Assembly: GCF_004114935.1 (NCBI RefSeq)
Contig: NZ_CP022221.1
Location: 7,213,001-7,277,000, forward strand
Reading direction: 5' to 3'
DNA: 64,000 nt
Origin: Bradyrhizobium zhanjiangense
GTDB taxonomy: Bacteria > Pseudomonadota > Alphaproteobacteria > Rhizobiales > Xanthobacteraceae
Shown here one piece after another: positions 9,694 through 18,275 of the stretch. A program made the translations under genes and the position numbers. The notes below the pieces were generated by a model. It searched no databases and was not told where the DNA came from. It saw nothing but the letters and a program-made list of their open reading frames with translations. Numbering within the stretch: position 1 is the stretch's first letter; every line of letters starts with the position of its first letter.

Positions 9694-10365
9694 TTACCGT
9701 GCCGCAAGGGCCTGCCGCTCCAGACGCGCCACCCAACGCGCAATCGGATACAGCAAGACGAAGAAGATCACCGCAGCCGCCATCAGCGGCGTCGGATTGT
9801 AGGTCTGCTCCTGAGCGACACGCGCCGAGCGCAGCAGTTCGGGCAGTGCAACCAGCGCACCGATCGAGGTGGTCTTGATCAACTCCAGCGAATTGCTGGC
9901 AAGCGGCGCCAGCACATTGCGTACGGCCTGCGGCAGGACGATGTAGACCACGACATGCAACGGCTTGAAGCCCAACGCGCGCGCCGCCTCGTACTGACCG
10001 CGAGGCACGGACTCGATGCCCGCGCGAAAAATCTCACCATAGTAGCCGGAGTTGTTGAGCACGATCGCAACAACGGCGGCAGCAAATCCGCCCAGCGTCA
10101 ACCCGAGGAACGGCAGGCCGTAGAACACCAGAATGAGCAGCACGACCACCGGGAACGCCCGGAAGACATCGATATAGACCAGCAGGGCAACGTTCATCCA
10201 GCGATGGTGGAAGCTGTAGGCCACAGCGATGCATAGACCCAGCAGCAAGCCGAGCGGCAGCGCCATCAGCGCCAGGGCGAGGGTGTAGAGTAAGCCCTGC
10301 AGGAGTAGCGGGTAGACTCGCATCAACGCGTCGATGTCGGCAAAATTGTCCAGCAGAGCCTGCAT
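9694..10365 (-). CDS. Amino-acid-type ABC transporter permease (second)
   Basis: An inner-membrane permease of the HisM/GlnP class, 223 aa, with about five hydrophobic segments. The EAA loop reads EAARALGFKPLHVVVYIVLPQA in outline and contacts the ATPase encoded at 7136-7906. It is the expected partner of the permease at 10375-11046, forming a heterodimeric channel. It is followed after 3 bp by the epimerase gene. Confidence 0.9.
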   Translation of the reverse strand: MQALLDNFADIDALMRVYPLLLQGLLYTLALALMALPLGLLLGLCIAVAYSFHHRWMNVALLVYIDVFRAFPVVVLLILVFYGLPFLGLTLGGFAAAVVAIVLNNSGYYGEIFRAGIESVPRGQYEAARALGFKPLHVVVYIVLPQAVRNVLAPLASNSLELIKTTSIGALVALPELLRSARVAQEQTYNPTPLMAAAVIFFVLLYPIARWVARLERQALAAR

Positions 10366-10374
10366 GATCTTCCC

Positions 10375-11046
10375 CTAACGTCCCTGCGCTGATCGCCACT
10401 CGATCCAGCGGCTGGCGACCACGAGCGGAAGAAAGAACAGCAGGTAGAAGGCCGCGGCGAGCGTCAGTGGCGAGGGATTTGCGACCATCGCAGTTACGCT
10501 CTGCGCCTGCCCCAGCGTCTCCGGCAACGACACCGCGGTGCCCAGCGCGGTGCCCTTGCTGATCGAGATCGCCCGGTTGGTCAGAAGTGGCACCGACAGC
10601 CGGAAGGCCTGAGGCAGGATGATCTGCAGCAACGTTCGAACCCGCCCAAACCCGAGAGCGCTCGCGGCATCCCACTGGCCGCGGGGCACCGCCATGATCG
10701 CCGACCAGAATATCTCGGTACTGAACGCCGACAGCACCATTGCCAGCGAAAGCACCGTGGTCACGAACGGCGAGAGGGTGACCCCCACATACGGCAGACC
10801 GAAATAGATGAACACGATGATGACGAGCTGCGGCAGCGTCCGCAGCAGGTCCACGTAAACAACGATCAACGCATTCAACGGTCGCGAATTGGCACAACGC
10901 AATAGCGCCAGCAGCAACCCCGTCGCGATGCCGAACAGGATAATCAGCAGCGCTACGGCGACCGTCACACGAAATCCCGCCAGCACGTCCGGAAGCGCGA
11001 GCGTGACGACCTTCGGATTGAAATAGTACTCGAGAATGCGATCCAT
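10375..11046 (-). CDS. Amino-acid-type ABC transporter permease (first)
   Basis: An inner-membrane permease of the HisM/GlnP class, also 223 aa, with an N-terminal hydrophobic segment, a PRGQWDAASALGFGR loop (EAA-type) and several transmembrane helices. It lies 9 bp upstream of the second permease gene and 54 bp downstream of the binding-protein gene. The gene order (binding protein, permease, permease, catabolic genes, ATPase) is consistent with one transcript. Confidence 0.9.
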   Translation of the reverse strand: MDRILEYYFNPKVVTLALPDVLAGFRVTVAVALLIILFGIATGLLLALLRCANSRPLNALIVVYVDLLRTLPQLVIIVFIYFGLPYVGVTLSPFVTTVLSLAMVLSAFSTEIFWSAIMAVPRGQWDAASALGFGRVRTLLQIILPQAFRLSVPLLTNRAISISKGTALGTAVSLPETLGQAQSVTAMVANPSPLTLAAAFYLLFFLPLVVASRWIEWRSAQGR

Positions 11047-11100
11047 CGGCTGTCACCAAGTGGCGGCCGGACCGCTCTTGCGATCCGGCTGCGGTGCCGG

Positions 11101-11973
11101 CTACTTCTTGCACGCCGGAATATGGGCGGCCGGCTCGAAGCCCTTGAATCCGGGAGGCCCGTAGCCGAAATACACTGTTTCGATTGCCGAGCCGGCATCT
11201 GGAGTGGCCCCGTACCACTTCTCATGCAGCTTGCGCAGCCGCCCGTCGAGTTTCATGCATTCGATCACGCTCTCGACCTTGTTGCGATACTCGGTGTCCT
11301 CCAGGCGGAACGCATAGGCGAAGTTGCGACCGTTGAAGTCCTTGTAGCCGACCTTGATCGCCTTGTTCTGGCTGGCGGCGTACACGGTTGTGGGGATTTC
11401 GTTCAGCGCGGTGAATGCGCGCCGGGTCAGCACGGCCTGCACGCTGTCCGGAAAGGTGTCGTAACGCTGTACCTCGAACCCATACTTCTCGGCATTCGCG
11501 GTTGCCCAGGTGTCCGAGATGGTGCCGCGGTTCACTGCCACCGCCTTGCCCTTGAGATCCTCAAAGCTCTTCATCTCGTCGGCGGTGCGAACCAGAAACC
11601 CGTTTCCGGTGGTGAATAGCGGCTCTGTATAGAGCATTCGCTCCGAGCGTTCGGCGGTCAGATTCAGCGGGTTGACCAGGAATTCGACCCGCTTGGCAAA
11701 CAATGCCGCAAAGAGTCCAGAGAAGTTGATATCCACGATCTCCACCTTCGGACGGCCGAGTTCCTTGCCGATCTCGTTGATCAGATCCACGCCGAAGCCT
11801 TCAGGACCGTTCGTGCCTCGCACCATCCATGGTGCGACACCGAAATCGGACGCGACAACCAGCGGCTTGTCGGACGGGTGATCTGCCTCCTGGGCATGAG
11901 CTTCGATCCAGCCCGCGGCCTGGACCCCGGCCACGAGCAGCGTGATTGCAAGAAGCTTCGATCGGAGCGTCAT
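11101..11973 (-). CDS. Periplasmic substrate-binding protein (SBP_bac_3 type)
   Basis: The extracytoplasmic receptor of the adjacent ABC transporter, 290 aa from the ATG at 11973. It has a Sec signal peptide (MTLRSKLLAITLLVAGVQA, cleavage near AHAQ-EA). The mature part has the features of the polar-amino-acid family: GFGVDLINEIGKELG, the ERSERMLYTEP segment and DLKGKAVAVNRGT. The frame extends upstream to 12066, but those residues overlap the next gene and lack a signal peptide. The ligand is probably the compound degraded by the linked enzymes. Confidence 0.9.
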   Translation of the reverse strand: MTLRSKLLAITLLVAGVQAAGWIEAHAQEADHPSDKPLVVASDFGVAPWMVRGTNGPEGFGVDLINEIGKELGRPKVEIVDINFSGLFAALFAKRVEFLVNPLNLTAERSERMLYTEPLFTTGNGFLVRTADEMKSFEDLKGKAVAVNRGTISDTWATANAEKYGFEVQRYDTFPDSVQAVLTRRAFTALNEIPTTVYAASQNKAIKVGYKDFNGRNFAYAFRLEDTEYRNKVESVIECMKLDGRLRKLHEKWYGATPDAGSAIETVYFGYGPPGFKGFEPAAHIPACKK

Positions 11974-11993
11974 CGGTCGGGTCCTTCCATGGA

Positions 11994-12914
11994 TCAAGAC
12001 TTTCTGGGCTGTGCGGGATGGGTGGCAATCCAATGCCGGGCAATGTCGAGGCGTCGGCACACCCACACCGCGTCACGCGTGGCAACGTGGTCAAGAAAGC
12101 GGGCGAGACCTGCAGCCCGGCCCGGATGGCCAACGATCCGGGTGTGGAGGCCGACCGACATCATCTTCGGCGCGGTCGCGCCTTCGGCATAGAGCATGTC
12201 GAAGGCGTCTTTCAGATAGACGAAGAAGTCGTCGGCGGTCGTCATCGCGCCGCGGATGAACTTGGCGTCGTTGTTGACAAGACCATAGGGGACGACCAGG
12301 TGGGGCTTGCCGACCACCGTCGTCCAGTACGGCAACTCGTCATTGTAGGCGTCGGAATCGTAGAGGAAGCCGCCCTCCTCGGCCACCAGCCGGCGGGTGT
12401 TCACGCCAGCGCCGTAGCGGCAATACCAACCGAGCGGTCGCTCGCTGGTCGTCCGGGCCAGGCTTGCCACTGTCCTGCGGATCCGCTCGCGCTCCTCGTC
12501 CTCGCCTAGATGTTGATGCCGCTCCCAGCGCCAACCATGGGCGCACACATCGTACCCAAGCTCGCGGATGGCAGCGGCCGCCTCCGGGTTGCGCTCCAGC
12601 GCAAGGGCACAGCCCATGACGGTGGACGTCATGCCGCGCTCGGAGAGTAACCGGATCAACCGCCAGAAACCGACACGGCTGCCATACTCGAACATCGATT
12701 CCGCGGCGAGATCGCGCCCTTCAAAGCCTCCTCCGCCGCCCTCCGTCAGCGCCGCCTCCGTGACACCGTCGCCATCGGCAAACGAAGCCTCCGATCCCTC
12801 TTCGTAATTGACGCAGATGTTGAGCGCGAGGCGAGCGCCGCCAGGCCATCTTGGATCAGGCGGATTGCGTCCGTAGCCGATGAAATCGCGATCCTGGTCG
12901 GATTGCGCAGTCAT
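11994..12914 (-). CDS. Polysaccharide-deacetylase-family allantoinase-like protein (PuuE type)
   Basis: A metal-dependent amidohydrolase of the carbohydrate esterase 4 / PuuE group, 306 aa. The N-terminal FIGYGRNPPDPRWPGGA followed by LNICVNYEEGSE is characteristic of the cofactor-independent allantoinase branch. Later segments are ALERNPEAAAAIRELGYDVCAHGWRWERH and the final SVGLHTRIVGHPGR, in outline. I chose the ATG at 12914 because an AGAGGG sequence sits 8 nt upstream; ATG at 12920 is the alternative. It follows a ureidoglycolate-lyase-like gene by 12 bp, which supports breakdown of a ureide-like compound. It may not act on allantoin itself. Confidence 0.8.
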   Translation of the reverse strand: MTAQSDQDRDFIGYGRNPPDPRWPGGARLALNICVNYEEGSEASFADGDGVTEAALTEGGGGGFEGRDLAAESMFEYGSRVGFWRLIRLLSERGMTSTVMGCALALERNPEAAAAIRELGYDVCAHGWRWERHQHLGEDEERERIRRTVASLARTTSERPLGWYCRYGAGVNTRRLVAEEGGFLYDSDAYNDELPYWTTVVGKPHLVVPYGLVNNDAKFIRGAMTTADDFFVYLKDAFDMLYAEGATAPKMMSVGLHTRIVGHPGRAAGLARFLDHVATRDAVWVCRRLDIARHWIATHPAQPRKS

Positions 12915-12926
12915 GACCATTACCCT

Positions 12927-13433
12927 CTACGAACCTGCCGAAGGCATAACGATGGTGACGGCGGCATCGAGACCGAAGAAGACGTCATCGTTCTGCTGGC
13001 CGGTCACGCCCATCGCCACCGCGAATTCCATCGGGGCGTCAAGCACGGTCATCGGATGATGCCACACATTGCGAGCGTAGGTGACGATCTGGTCGGGACC
13101 GGCGACGAATCCGCGCAGCGTCGCCAGGTCAGGATCACCGTCCGGCGTCGCTGCGCAGACGACGGCCAGATAGCGCGTGGAACCGAGCGGCACGAAGGTC
13201 TGGGCCGAATAGGGATGCCGCTCCAGTGTGGTCGCTCGCAGCGGGAGCTGTCCGAGCGCGGCCGCGCCGCTGATCCAGAGTGAGAATGATTGCGCCTCGT
13301 CGGCACGGTTCAGCATGGTTGGAAGGTAGCGCCGTCGCTCACCGGTCGGACGCGAGACCACGTCGCCGAAAGGAGCAAAGGCCTCGGCGGACAACGGCTC
13401 GAGCGACACTGTGTGCGAAGGAGAATCGTTCAT
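12927..13433 (-). CDS. Ureidoglycolate lyase-like protein (AllA family)
   Basis: A 168-residue cupin-fold enzyme of the AllA family, which releases urea from ureidoglycolate in allantoin breakdown. The segments EAFAPFGDVV, PLGSTRYLAVV, RGFVAGPDQIVTYARNVWHH and PMTVL are typical. The start at 13433 (MNDSPSHTV) is chosen because upstream residues to 13562 look non-coding and overlap the putative operator. It is the first gene of the eight-gene operon and begins 58 bp downstream of a TGGTATACCA palindrome. Confidence 0.85.
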   Translation of the reverse strand: MNDSPSHTVSLEPLSAEAFAPFGDVVSRPTGERRRYLPTMLNRADEAQSFSLWISGAAALGQLPLRATTLERHPYSAQTFVPLGSTRYLAVVCAATPDGDPDLATLRGFVAGPDQIVTYARNVWHHPMTVLDAPMEFAVAMGVTGQQNDDVFFGLDAAVTIVMPSAGS

Positions 13434-13490
13434 TGAAGCTCTGATCCGGGCAATGATGCATGATGATACCCACCAAGTCAGTAATACCAG

Positions 13491-13500
13491 TGGTATACCA
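13491..13500. promoter_or_regulatory. Candidate GntR/FCD operator (TGGTATACCA)
   Basis: A perfect 10-bp palindrome between the divergent-end regulator gene and the first gene of the ureide-type operon. TGG-N4-CCA palindromes are usual for FCD-type GntR repressors. A near copy (TGGGATACCA) lies upstream of the regulator gene at 14631, so both transcription units may be under the same regulator. Confidence 0.45.
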
Positions 13501-13641
13501 TTGGAGCTTAGAGGTATCGCCTTGTCAAGGGCGCGAGCCGTGTCCTCAACGCAGGGCAGCAATCGTGAGTGAGAGGCCGGGACGAAATGCGGCGGACCCT
13601 GAACTGCCCAGCGCCGGTCAGCGAACTGACAGCGGCAGCGT

Positions 13642-14382
13642 TCAGCCGTGGCTGTCGGGCAAGAAAATCCCGAACGTTTCCAGCATCCCCTGGCGGACGT
13701 TGGTCAGATGCTGGATCATCGCGTGGCGCGCCACTACTGCGTCCCGCTTGATGATGGCATCGACGATCGCGAGGTGTTCGCGACACGCGGGCAACAACCG
13801 CTCGGGACGGCGCTCCACATTGCACATCCTGATCTTGCGGCGGGTCTCTCCGATCAGCGTGGCGAGAGAGCGGTTGCCGCAGTGGCTCGCAATCTGGTCG
13901 TGAATCTCGTCATCCAGCGTCCAGTGCTTGGCTTTGGTGACCTCGGCGGTGGACAGGATCTTCTCCAGGCTGGCCTTGATCGGTTGCAGCACATCAAGGC
14001 CGATACGCGTTGCAGCAAGCGAGGCCGCCTCACTTTCCAGAATGAGGCGCAGATGAATCAACTCGAGCAGCTCGGCGATACCGATGTTGCGCACGATCAC
14101 CGAGCCATTCGAAAGCTGCTCCAGCCTGCCCTCGCCGAGCAGACGGCTGATCCCGGCACGTAGCGGAGTGCGCGACACCTTGAGGCGAAGCGCGAGCCGT
14201 CGCTCCTCGATGACCTCGCCCGGCGTAAGCTGCCGCGATTCAATCAGGTCCAGAAGCTTTCGATAGGTCGTTTCGGTGACGTTACCATCCGACCGCAGGC
14301 GCTTGGGCGCCTCTGGCGCAGCTGCGCGCAGGACGTTTGTTGCGGATTGGCGCTTGCGCGCGGTCGACTTCGTCACGGTCAT
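13642..14382 (-). CDS. GntR-family transcriptional regulator, FCD type
   Basis: A 246-residue regulator. Residues ~35-105 form the winged helix (VTETTYRKLLDLIESRQLTP onward, with VSRTPLRAGISRL as the recognition region). Residues ~115-235 form an all-helical FCD ligand-binding domain with candidate metal-binding positions (DDEIHDQIASHCGNR and HLAIVDAI). FCD regulators usually sense an organic acid or amino-acid metabolite and are released from DNA by it. It is encoded just upstream of, and in line with, the operon at 13433-7136, which it probably controls together with itself. Confidence 0.88.
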   Translation of the reverse strand: MTVTKSTARKRQSATNVLRAAAPEAPKRLRSDGNVTETTYRKLLDLIESRQLTPGEVIEERRLALRLKVSRTPLRAGISRLLGEGRLEQLSNGSVIVRNIGIAELLELIHLRLILESEAASLAATRIGLDVLQPIKASLEKILSTAEVTKAKHWTLDDEIHDQIASHCGNRSLATLIGETRRKIRMCNVERRPERLLPACREHLAIVDAIIKRDAVVARHAMIQHLTNVRQGMLETFGIFLPDSHG

Positions 14383-14630
14383 TCCTCAGGACGCTGGTCT
14401 GGCAGATTGATAGTCGTGCAACTGCGGCTTGTCGAGATGCGTCGCGTTCGCGACTTATCCCACACCGAGCATGTGATAGGACGTCCGACGCTTGCCGCTG
14501 CACCGCGACATATGCTTCCGCTGGCATTACTGCGCAAGCACCGTGCATATTGCTGAAATGAATGGCTTGCAAGGGTTAGGCAAGACGGACGGTCTGACTC
14601 TGGTTTTGCAATGAACCTGGTGTATCCGCA

Positions 14631-14640
14631 TGGGATACCA
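14631..14640. promoter_or_regulatory. Second candidate GntR operator (TGGGATACCA)
   Basis: One mismatch from the palindrome at 13491, and preceded by a partial inverted copy (TGGTGTATCC at 14618). It lies about 250 bp upstream of the regulator gene start, so autoregulation is possible but distant. Confidence 0.25.
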
Positions 14641-14854
14641 CTGGCATGTGCGACTAGGCGCGGGGGAGCGCGTCACGAAGGTGAGTAGATTGGCCGAGCT
14701 GGCCGTCCTTGGGACCTTGGCGACGACAATTGCTACTTGCGCGACCGCTGCTGATCTCGAGGATTGGTGGCTGCGTGGGCGTCCGTTAGATAGTTTGGCC
14801 GGCACCGGGACGGTCCGCTCGTGAATCGGATTTTGCAGAACATCAGCCTCAGCC

Positions 14855-14886
14855 ACTGATAACGTTTTGCTCGGTACCTTATCAGT
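14855..14886. repeat. Core inverted-repeat site 1 (ACTGATAA...TTATCAGT)
   Basis: Left arm ACTGATAACG (14855-14864), 12-nt spacer, right arm CCTTATCAGT (14877-14886). The right arm continues into a 38-nt unit (GCGGAAGCTGACTCCGATTT) similar to the units at 22151 and 22189, so the accessory repeat lies to the right, as at the 22.1-kb site. It separates the ureide-type operon from the NitT/HutC module. Confidence 0.75.
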
Positions 14887-15382
14887 GCGGAAGCTGACTC
14901 CGATTTATGATTTGCTTGTCGGTCAGCAGACCATCAACTGGCTGCATTTGGTATTTGGCATCTTGATCAGCCAGCAGAGCGGCTTTCAATTGCGGTCAAA
15001 CCTGCTGGCAGGTCGACTTTGCCTCAGCTTCGATAGGAGCCCATCGGGGACTCGAGTCGGCGGAGCGCTAATCACGGCTGATCTGCGACCGCACCTCCGT
15101 GAGCTCCACGTCGCAACTCATCGGCGGCCGGGCGACGAGGGTCGAAACCACAGTGACGCGGACGCCCTGTCGCTGGAGGGCTTGCGTCGGGTAGCGCGAT
15201 TGTGCCTCCCTAAACTCCAACTGGGGCCGCCCCTCCGCGGTCGTCGATCTTCCAGCCACCATCTCACGCACGAAGAGACCTTGCGAGAAGAGGTTGAGAC
15301 CGGGCCAACTATCTAGCCGGCTAATGCCGAGGGGTAAATTTGCCATTCAACGACGGGCACGCAGTACGGGATCTGTCCTAGG

Positions 15383-15420
15383 CAGGCACGAGGTTAGGGG
15401 GGTTCTAACCTTTCTGCCTG
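15383..15420. other. Long stem-loop upstream of the ABC operon
   Basis: CAGGCA (15383) pairs with TGCCTG (15415), and inside it AGGTTAG pairs with CTAACCT around a GGGGGTT loop. It ends 101 bp before the ATPase gene start and could be a terminator for read-through from the left or a leader element. No T-run follows. Confidence 0.35.
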
Positions 15421-15488
15421 ACCACCCGCACGCAGCAGCCCGAAATCTCATCACCCATGCCAGCTTGCCCATCCGGCCGGCTTCGATT

Positions 15489-15500
15489 ATGTATATACAT
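15489..15500. promoter_or_regulatory. HutC-type operator 1 (ATGTATATACAT)
   Basis: A perfect 12-bp palindrome 21 bp upstream of the ATPase gene start. The same TGTATATACA core occurs at 19167 and, with two changes, at 21702. All three lie before genes neighbouring the HutC-type regulator at 18276-19013, whose family is known to bind TGTA-N-TACA palindromes. Confidence 0.55.
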
Positions 15501-15521
15501 GTTAGAGTAAGGGTGACCGGA

Positions 15522-16313
15522 ATGACCGACCGCGTACTCGCCTTCGATGGGATCGGGCAGGACTTTCCGTCTCCGGGACAACGGACGAACATTCGCGTGT
15601 TGGATGAGATCAGCTTCGAGGTTGATCGCGGGAAATTTGTTGCAGTTATCGGTCCGAGCGGATGCGGCAAGAGCACGCTGCTGCAGATGGCGGCTGGGCT
15701 CCTGATTCCAACCCGTGGTGCAGTACGTCACCGCGGCCGCGCAGTGGCTTCGATCAACACCGAAGTCGGCTTTGTTCCCCAACAAGCCCAATTATTTCCC
15801 TGGAAGACCCTGTTTGAGAACGTCGAGCTTCCCCTCTTGTTGCGGGGCGTTGCGGCTGAGGAACGCAGTCAGCGGGTCGCGAGCGCGCTCGGCTCCGTCG
15901 GCCTCAAGGGCTTTGAACATCATTATCCCAGTCAACTTTCTGGCGGCATGCAAAAGCGCGGTTCGATCGCGCGTACCTTGGTTTACCGTCCAGATATCAT
16001 CCTCATGGACGAACCGTTCGGAGCTCTAGATGCGCAGACTCGCATGGTGATGCAGAGCGATCTGCAGAAACTGTCTATGGAAGCTGGTGCGACTATCGTG
16101 TTTGTAACGCACGATATCACCGAAGCCGTGCTTCTCGCCGACTATGTGGTCGTGCTGAGCCAGCGACCATCCCGCTTACTGGCGAACATTCCGATCGATC
16201 TCCCACGGCCACGCAACATGTTCGAGCCATTCCGCAATCCAGGTTTCGAGGCCGCCTACGACGCGGTTTGGACTGAGTTCCGTTCGCAGATCAATACCGG
16301 ACAAGTCCATTGA
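15522..16313 (+). CDS. NitT/TauT-type ABC transporter ATP-binding protein
   Basis: The cytoplasmic ATPase of a nitrate/sulfonate/taurine-type uptake system, about 263 aa. Walker A is GPSGCGKST, followed by the Q-loop (FVPQQAQLFPWKTL), the signature LSGGMQKRGSIARTL, Walker B ILMDEPFGALDAQTR and the switch VTHDITEAVLLAD. The signature-following position has KRG where QRV is usual. The frame is open back to 15294; I chose the ATG at 15522 (MTDRVLAF) because homologous sequence begins there and the operator palindrome sits just upstream. It forms an operon with the permease (4-bp overlap) and the binding protein. Confidence 0.9.
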   Translation: MTDRVLAFDGIGQDFPSPGQRTNIRVLDEISFEVDRGKFVAVIGPSGCGKSTLLQMAAGLLIPTRGAVRHRGRAVASINTEVGFVPQQAQLFPWKTLFENVELPLLLRGVAAEERSQRVASALGSVGLKGFEHHYPSQLSGGMQKRGSIARTLVYRPDIILMDEPFGALDAQTRMVMQSDLQKLSMEAGATIVFVTHDITEAVLLADYVVVLSQRPSRLLANIPIDLPRPRNMFEPFRNPGFEAAYDAVWTEFRSQINTGQVH

Positions 16314-17170
16314 CCGAGGGCAAGCCGGTGATCGACATGGCGTATTCCGCCTCCATGGATACCAAGCCCCCGCACCGAGCCCTCCCGGCAATTGTCGCCC
16401 GATCGTTTCAGTGGCTGCTGAAACTTCTACCGGGCGTCGCGCTGCTTCTGTTCTGGCAATACGCATCCGGTCGATTGATCAAAGAGATCTACGTCAGCAA
16501 GCCTACCGCAGTCGCGCAACGCCTGTACGAATTGTTTGCCTCGGGTGAGATCTATCCGCATCTTTGGACAACCGGCCAGGAGCTTGTGCTCGGTTACGTT
16601 ATCGGCGTCGCAGGCGGTGTGATCGGCGGCTACACTCTTGGCCGATCGCCCAGACTCGCGCGGATATTCGAACCTTACGTAATGGCGTTCTATGGGGTGC
16701 CAAAGATCGCCCTCGCCCCGCTCTTCATCATTTGGTTTGGCATCGGGATGGGTTCGAAGGTCGCCCTGGCCTCGATCATGGTGTTCTTTCTAGTCTTTTA
16801 CAACGTATTCGCTGGCGTGCGCAGCGTTGACCGCGAACTCGTCAATCTAACCCTGGTGATGGGAGCCAACCAGCGACAGCTCACCTATCACGTCTTTCTG
16901 CCTGCTGCCGCGCCGTTCGTGATGCTGGGCATGCGGCTCGCAATTCCGTACAGCGTTATCGGCGTGATTGTTGGCGAATTTACCTCGTCTGCCCAGGGAC
17001 TCGGCCTTTTCATCCACGAGGCATCGTCGACGTATGATCCGGCAGGCGTATTCGCAGGGATCGTGATCCTCCTTGCATTCGTGACTGTTGCTAACGTCCT
17101 TGCTGGTCGCCTTGAGCGCCGACTGTTGCGCTGGCGCTCCCTATCGGGGACCGGTCCAATCGACATTTAG
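16310..17170 (+). CDS. NitT/TauT-type ABC transporter permease
   Basis: An inner-membrane permease of the SsuC/TauC class with about six hydrophobic segments (for example PGVALLLFWQYASG and KVALASIMVFFLVFYNVFAG). The cytoplasmic EAA-type loop (LTLVMGANQRQLTYHVFLPAA in outline) contacts the ATPase. The first codon could be the TTG at 16310 overlapping the previous stop, or the ATG at 16337; membrane topology does not depend on the choice. It is followed after 14 bp by the binding-protein gene. Confidence 0.88.
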   Translation: MTEGKPVIDMAYSASMDTKPPHRALPAIVARSFQWLLKLLPGVALLLFWQYASGRLIKEIYVSKPTAVAQRLYELFASGEIYPHLWTTGQELVLGYVIGVAGGVIGGYTLGRSPRLARIFEPYVMAFYGVPKIALAPLFIIWFGIGMGSKVALASIMVFFLVFYNVFAGVRSVDRELVNLTLVMGANQRQLTYHVFLPAAAPFVMLGMRLAIPYSVIGVIVGEFTSSAQGLGLFIHEASSTYDPAGVFAGIVILLAFVTVANVLAGRLERRLLRWRSLSGTGPIDI

Positions 17171-17184
17171 AAACGGAGAGCTTC

Positions 17185-18225
17185 ATGCGCACGATCCTCA
17201 GGGTAGCGAAAATTGCTGTCATCGGAGCTACGTTGGCGCTGTCGCCAAGTTTGGCCAATGCCCAACAGACAGTACGGATCGGGCTGGGCGCTCCGACTTT
17301 GAGTTTTCTGCCGATCTGGTCGGCTCGCGCTCTAGACACGTTCAAATCGCAGGGATTGACGGCCACAGTCGTCGCATTGCCCGGGGGCGACGCCTCTGCA
17401 CTCGCTGCACTCGATGCCGGCGATATAGAACTTGCGGCTGTCGGGCCCGATGCGATGCTTCGCGCGGCAGCCAAAGGCCAGCCTTTCGAAATCGTCTATT
17501 CATTAATGTCGAAAGTTACGCTCCAGCTCGTTGTCTCGCCCGCACTTTTGGAACGTACCGGTGTTAAGGCGACCGATCCCTTGGCAAAGAAGCTCGCTGC
17601 CATGAAGGGCGCGCTCGTCGGCGCTACCGCGCTTGCAGGCGCGCAGGAGATCGCGGCGCGCTGGCTCGCCGCGAAAGGCGGCCTTGATCCAAAGAACGAC
17701 CTAAGGGTTGCTCAGGTTGGTAACCCTACCGCCGTTCAAGCCGCGCTCGAAGCGAAGCGGATCGACGCCTTCGTGCTGTCTCCACCGGAGGGATACCTCG
17801 CCGAAAAGGCCGGCACTGGCGTTGTGCTTGTGTCGCTTGGCGACGACTTCCCCCTGCTTGCGAACCAGCCCTATCTGGTGCTCGTCGCCAAGAAGCCCAT
17901 TAGCCAGGCGACGGCCGATCTGATCACCAAGACAGCAAAGGCCCTGCAAGAAGGCAGCGCAGCTGCGGTCAATAAGCCGGACGAGGCGGCGAGCGCGATC
18001 CAGAAGCAGTTCTTTGCCAAAGCGGATCCGCAGGCAATTGCGGCCGCGCTCAAGACGATGAGCAGCGGCGTCGCCGATGGCGGGAAAATCGACGTCCAGA
18101 GTATGCAGAACGCGCTGACTTTTGCCAAGGAGGTTGGCACCAACTTTGGCAAGGAGTTCGACGCCAAGTCGTCCGAGAACGATCTGTGGACGAACCAATT
18201 CGTCGACGCCGCTAAAGCCAAGTGA
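17185..18225 (+). CDS. ABC transporter substrate-binding protein (NMT1/TauA-like)
   Basis: A periplasmic receptor of 346 aa with a Sec signal peptide (cleavage near LANA-QQ), then the two-lobed NMT1/SsuA fold (VRIGLGAPTLSFLPIWSA, ALDAGDIELAAVGPDAML). It supplies the transporter encoded just upstream. Members bind sulfonates, nitrate, thiamine precursors and other small molecules; neither the sequence nor the context fixes the ligand. An AGAAACGGAGAG sequence provides the ribosome-binding site 5-10 nt before the ATG. Confidence 0.9.
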   Translation: MRTILRVAKIAVIGATLALSPSLANAQQTVRIGLGAPTLSFLPIWSARALDTFKSQGLTATVVALPGGDASALAALDAGDIELAAVGPDAMLRAAAKGQPFEIVYSLMSKVTLQLVVSPALLERTGVKATDPLAKKLAAMKGALVGATALAGAQEIAARWLAAKGGLDPKNDLRVAQVGNPTAVQAALEAKRIDAFVLSPPEGYLAEKAGTGVVLVSLGDDFPLLANQPYLVLVAKKPISQATADLITKTAKALQEGSAAAVNKPDEAASAIQKQFFAKADPQAIAAALKTMSSGVADGGKIDVQSMQNALTFAKEVGTNFGKEFDAKSSENDLWTNQFVDAAKAK

Positions 18226-18234
18226 TCGTCTCTG

Positions 18235-18263
18235 CCGACGGCCTCGAAGCGAGGAGCTGTCGG
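18235..18263. terminator. Hairpin between convergent genes
   Basis: CCGAC (18235) pairs with GTCGG (18259), enclosing CCTC-GAAGC-GAGG. It lies 10 bp after the binding-protein stop and 13 bp from the end of the convergent regulator gene, so it may end transcription from both sides. No clear T-tract. Confidence 0.45.
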
Positions 18264-18275
18264 ACAATGGAACGA

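Larger units (their letters stand above)
14383..15521. other. 1.1-kb stretch with sites but no confident gene
   Basis: Between the GntR gene and the next ABC operon I find an operator-like palindrome (14631), a recombination-like inverted repeat (14855), a long hairpin (15383) and a HutC-type operator (15489). Several short open frames exist, such as 14630-14824 and the minus-strand 15068-15346, but none has convincing protein features. Confidence 0.5.

Noticed and set aside
14630..14824. Plus-strand 64-codon frame with an alanine-rich, signal-like segment.
   Set aside because: The hydrophobic stretch is short and central, there is no ribosome-binding site, and it overlaps the operator-like palindrome.
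15068..15346. Minus-strand 92-codon frame with protein-like stretches (REAQSRYPTQALQRQGVRV).
   Set aside because: No recognised family and no start signal; it might be debris of a lost gene, so I left it out of the gene list.
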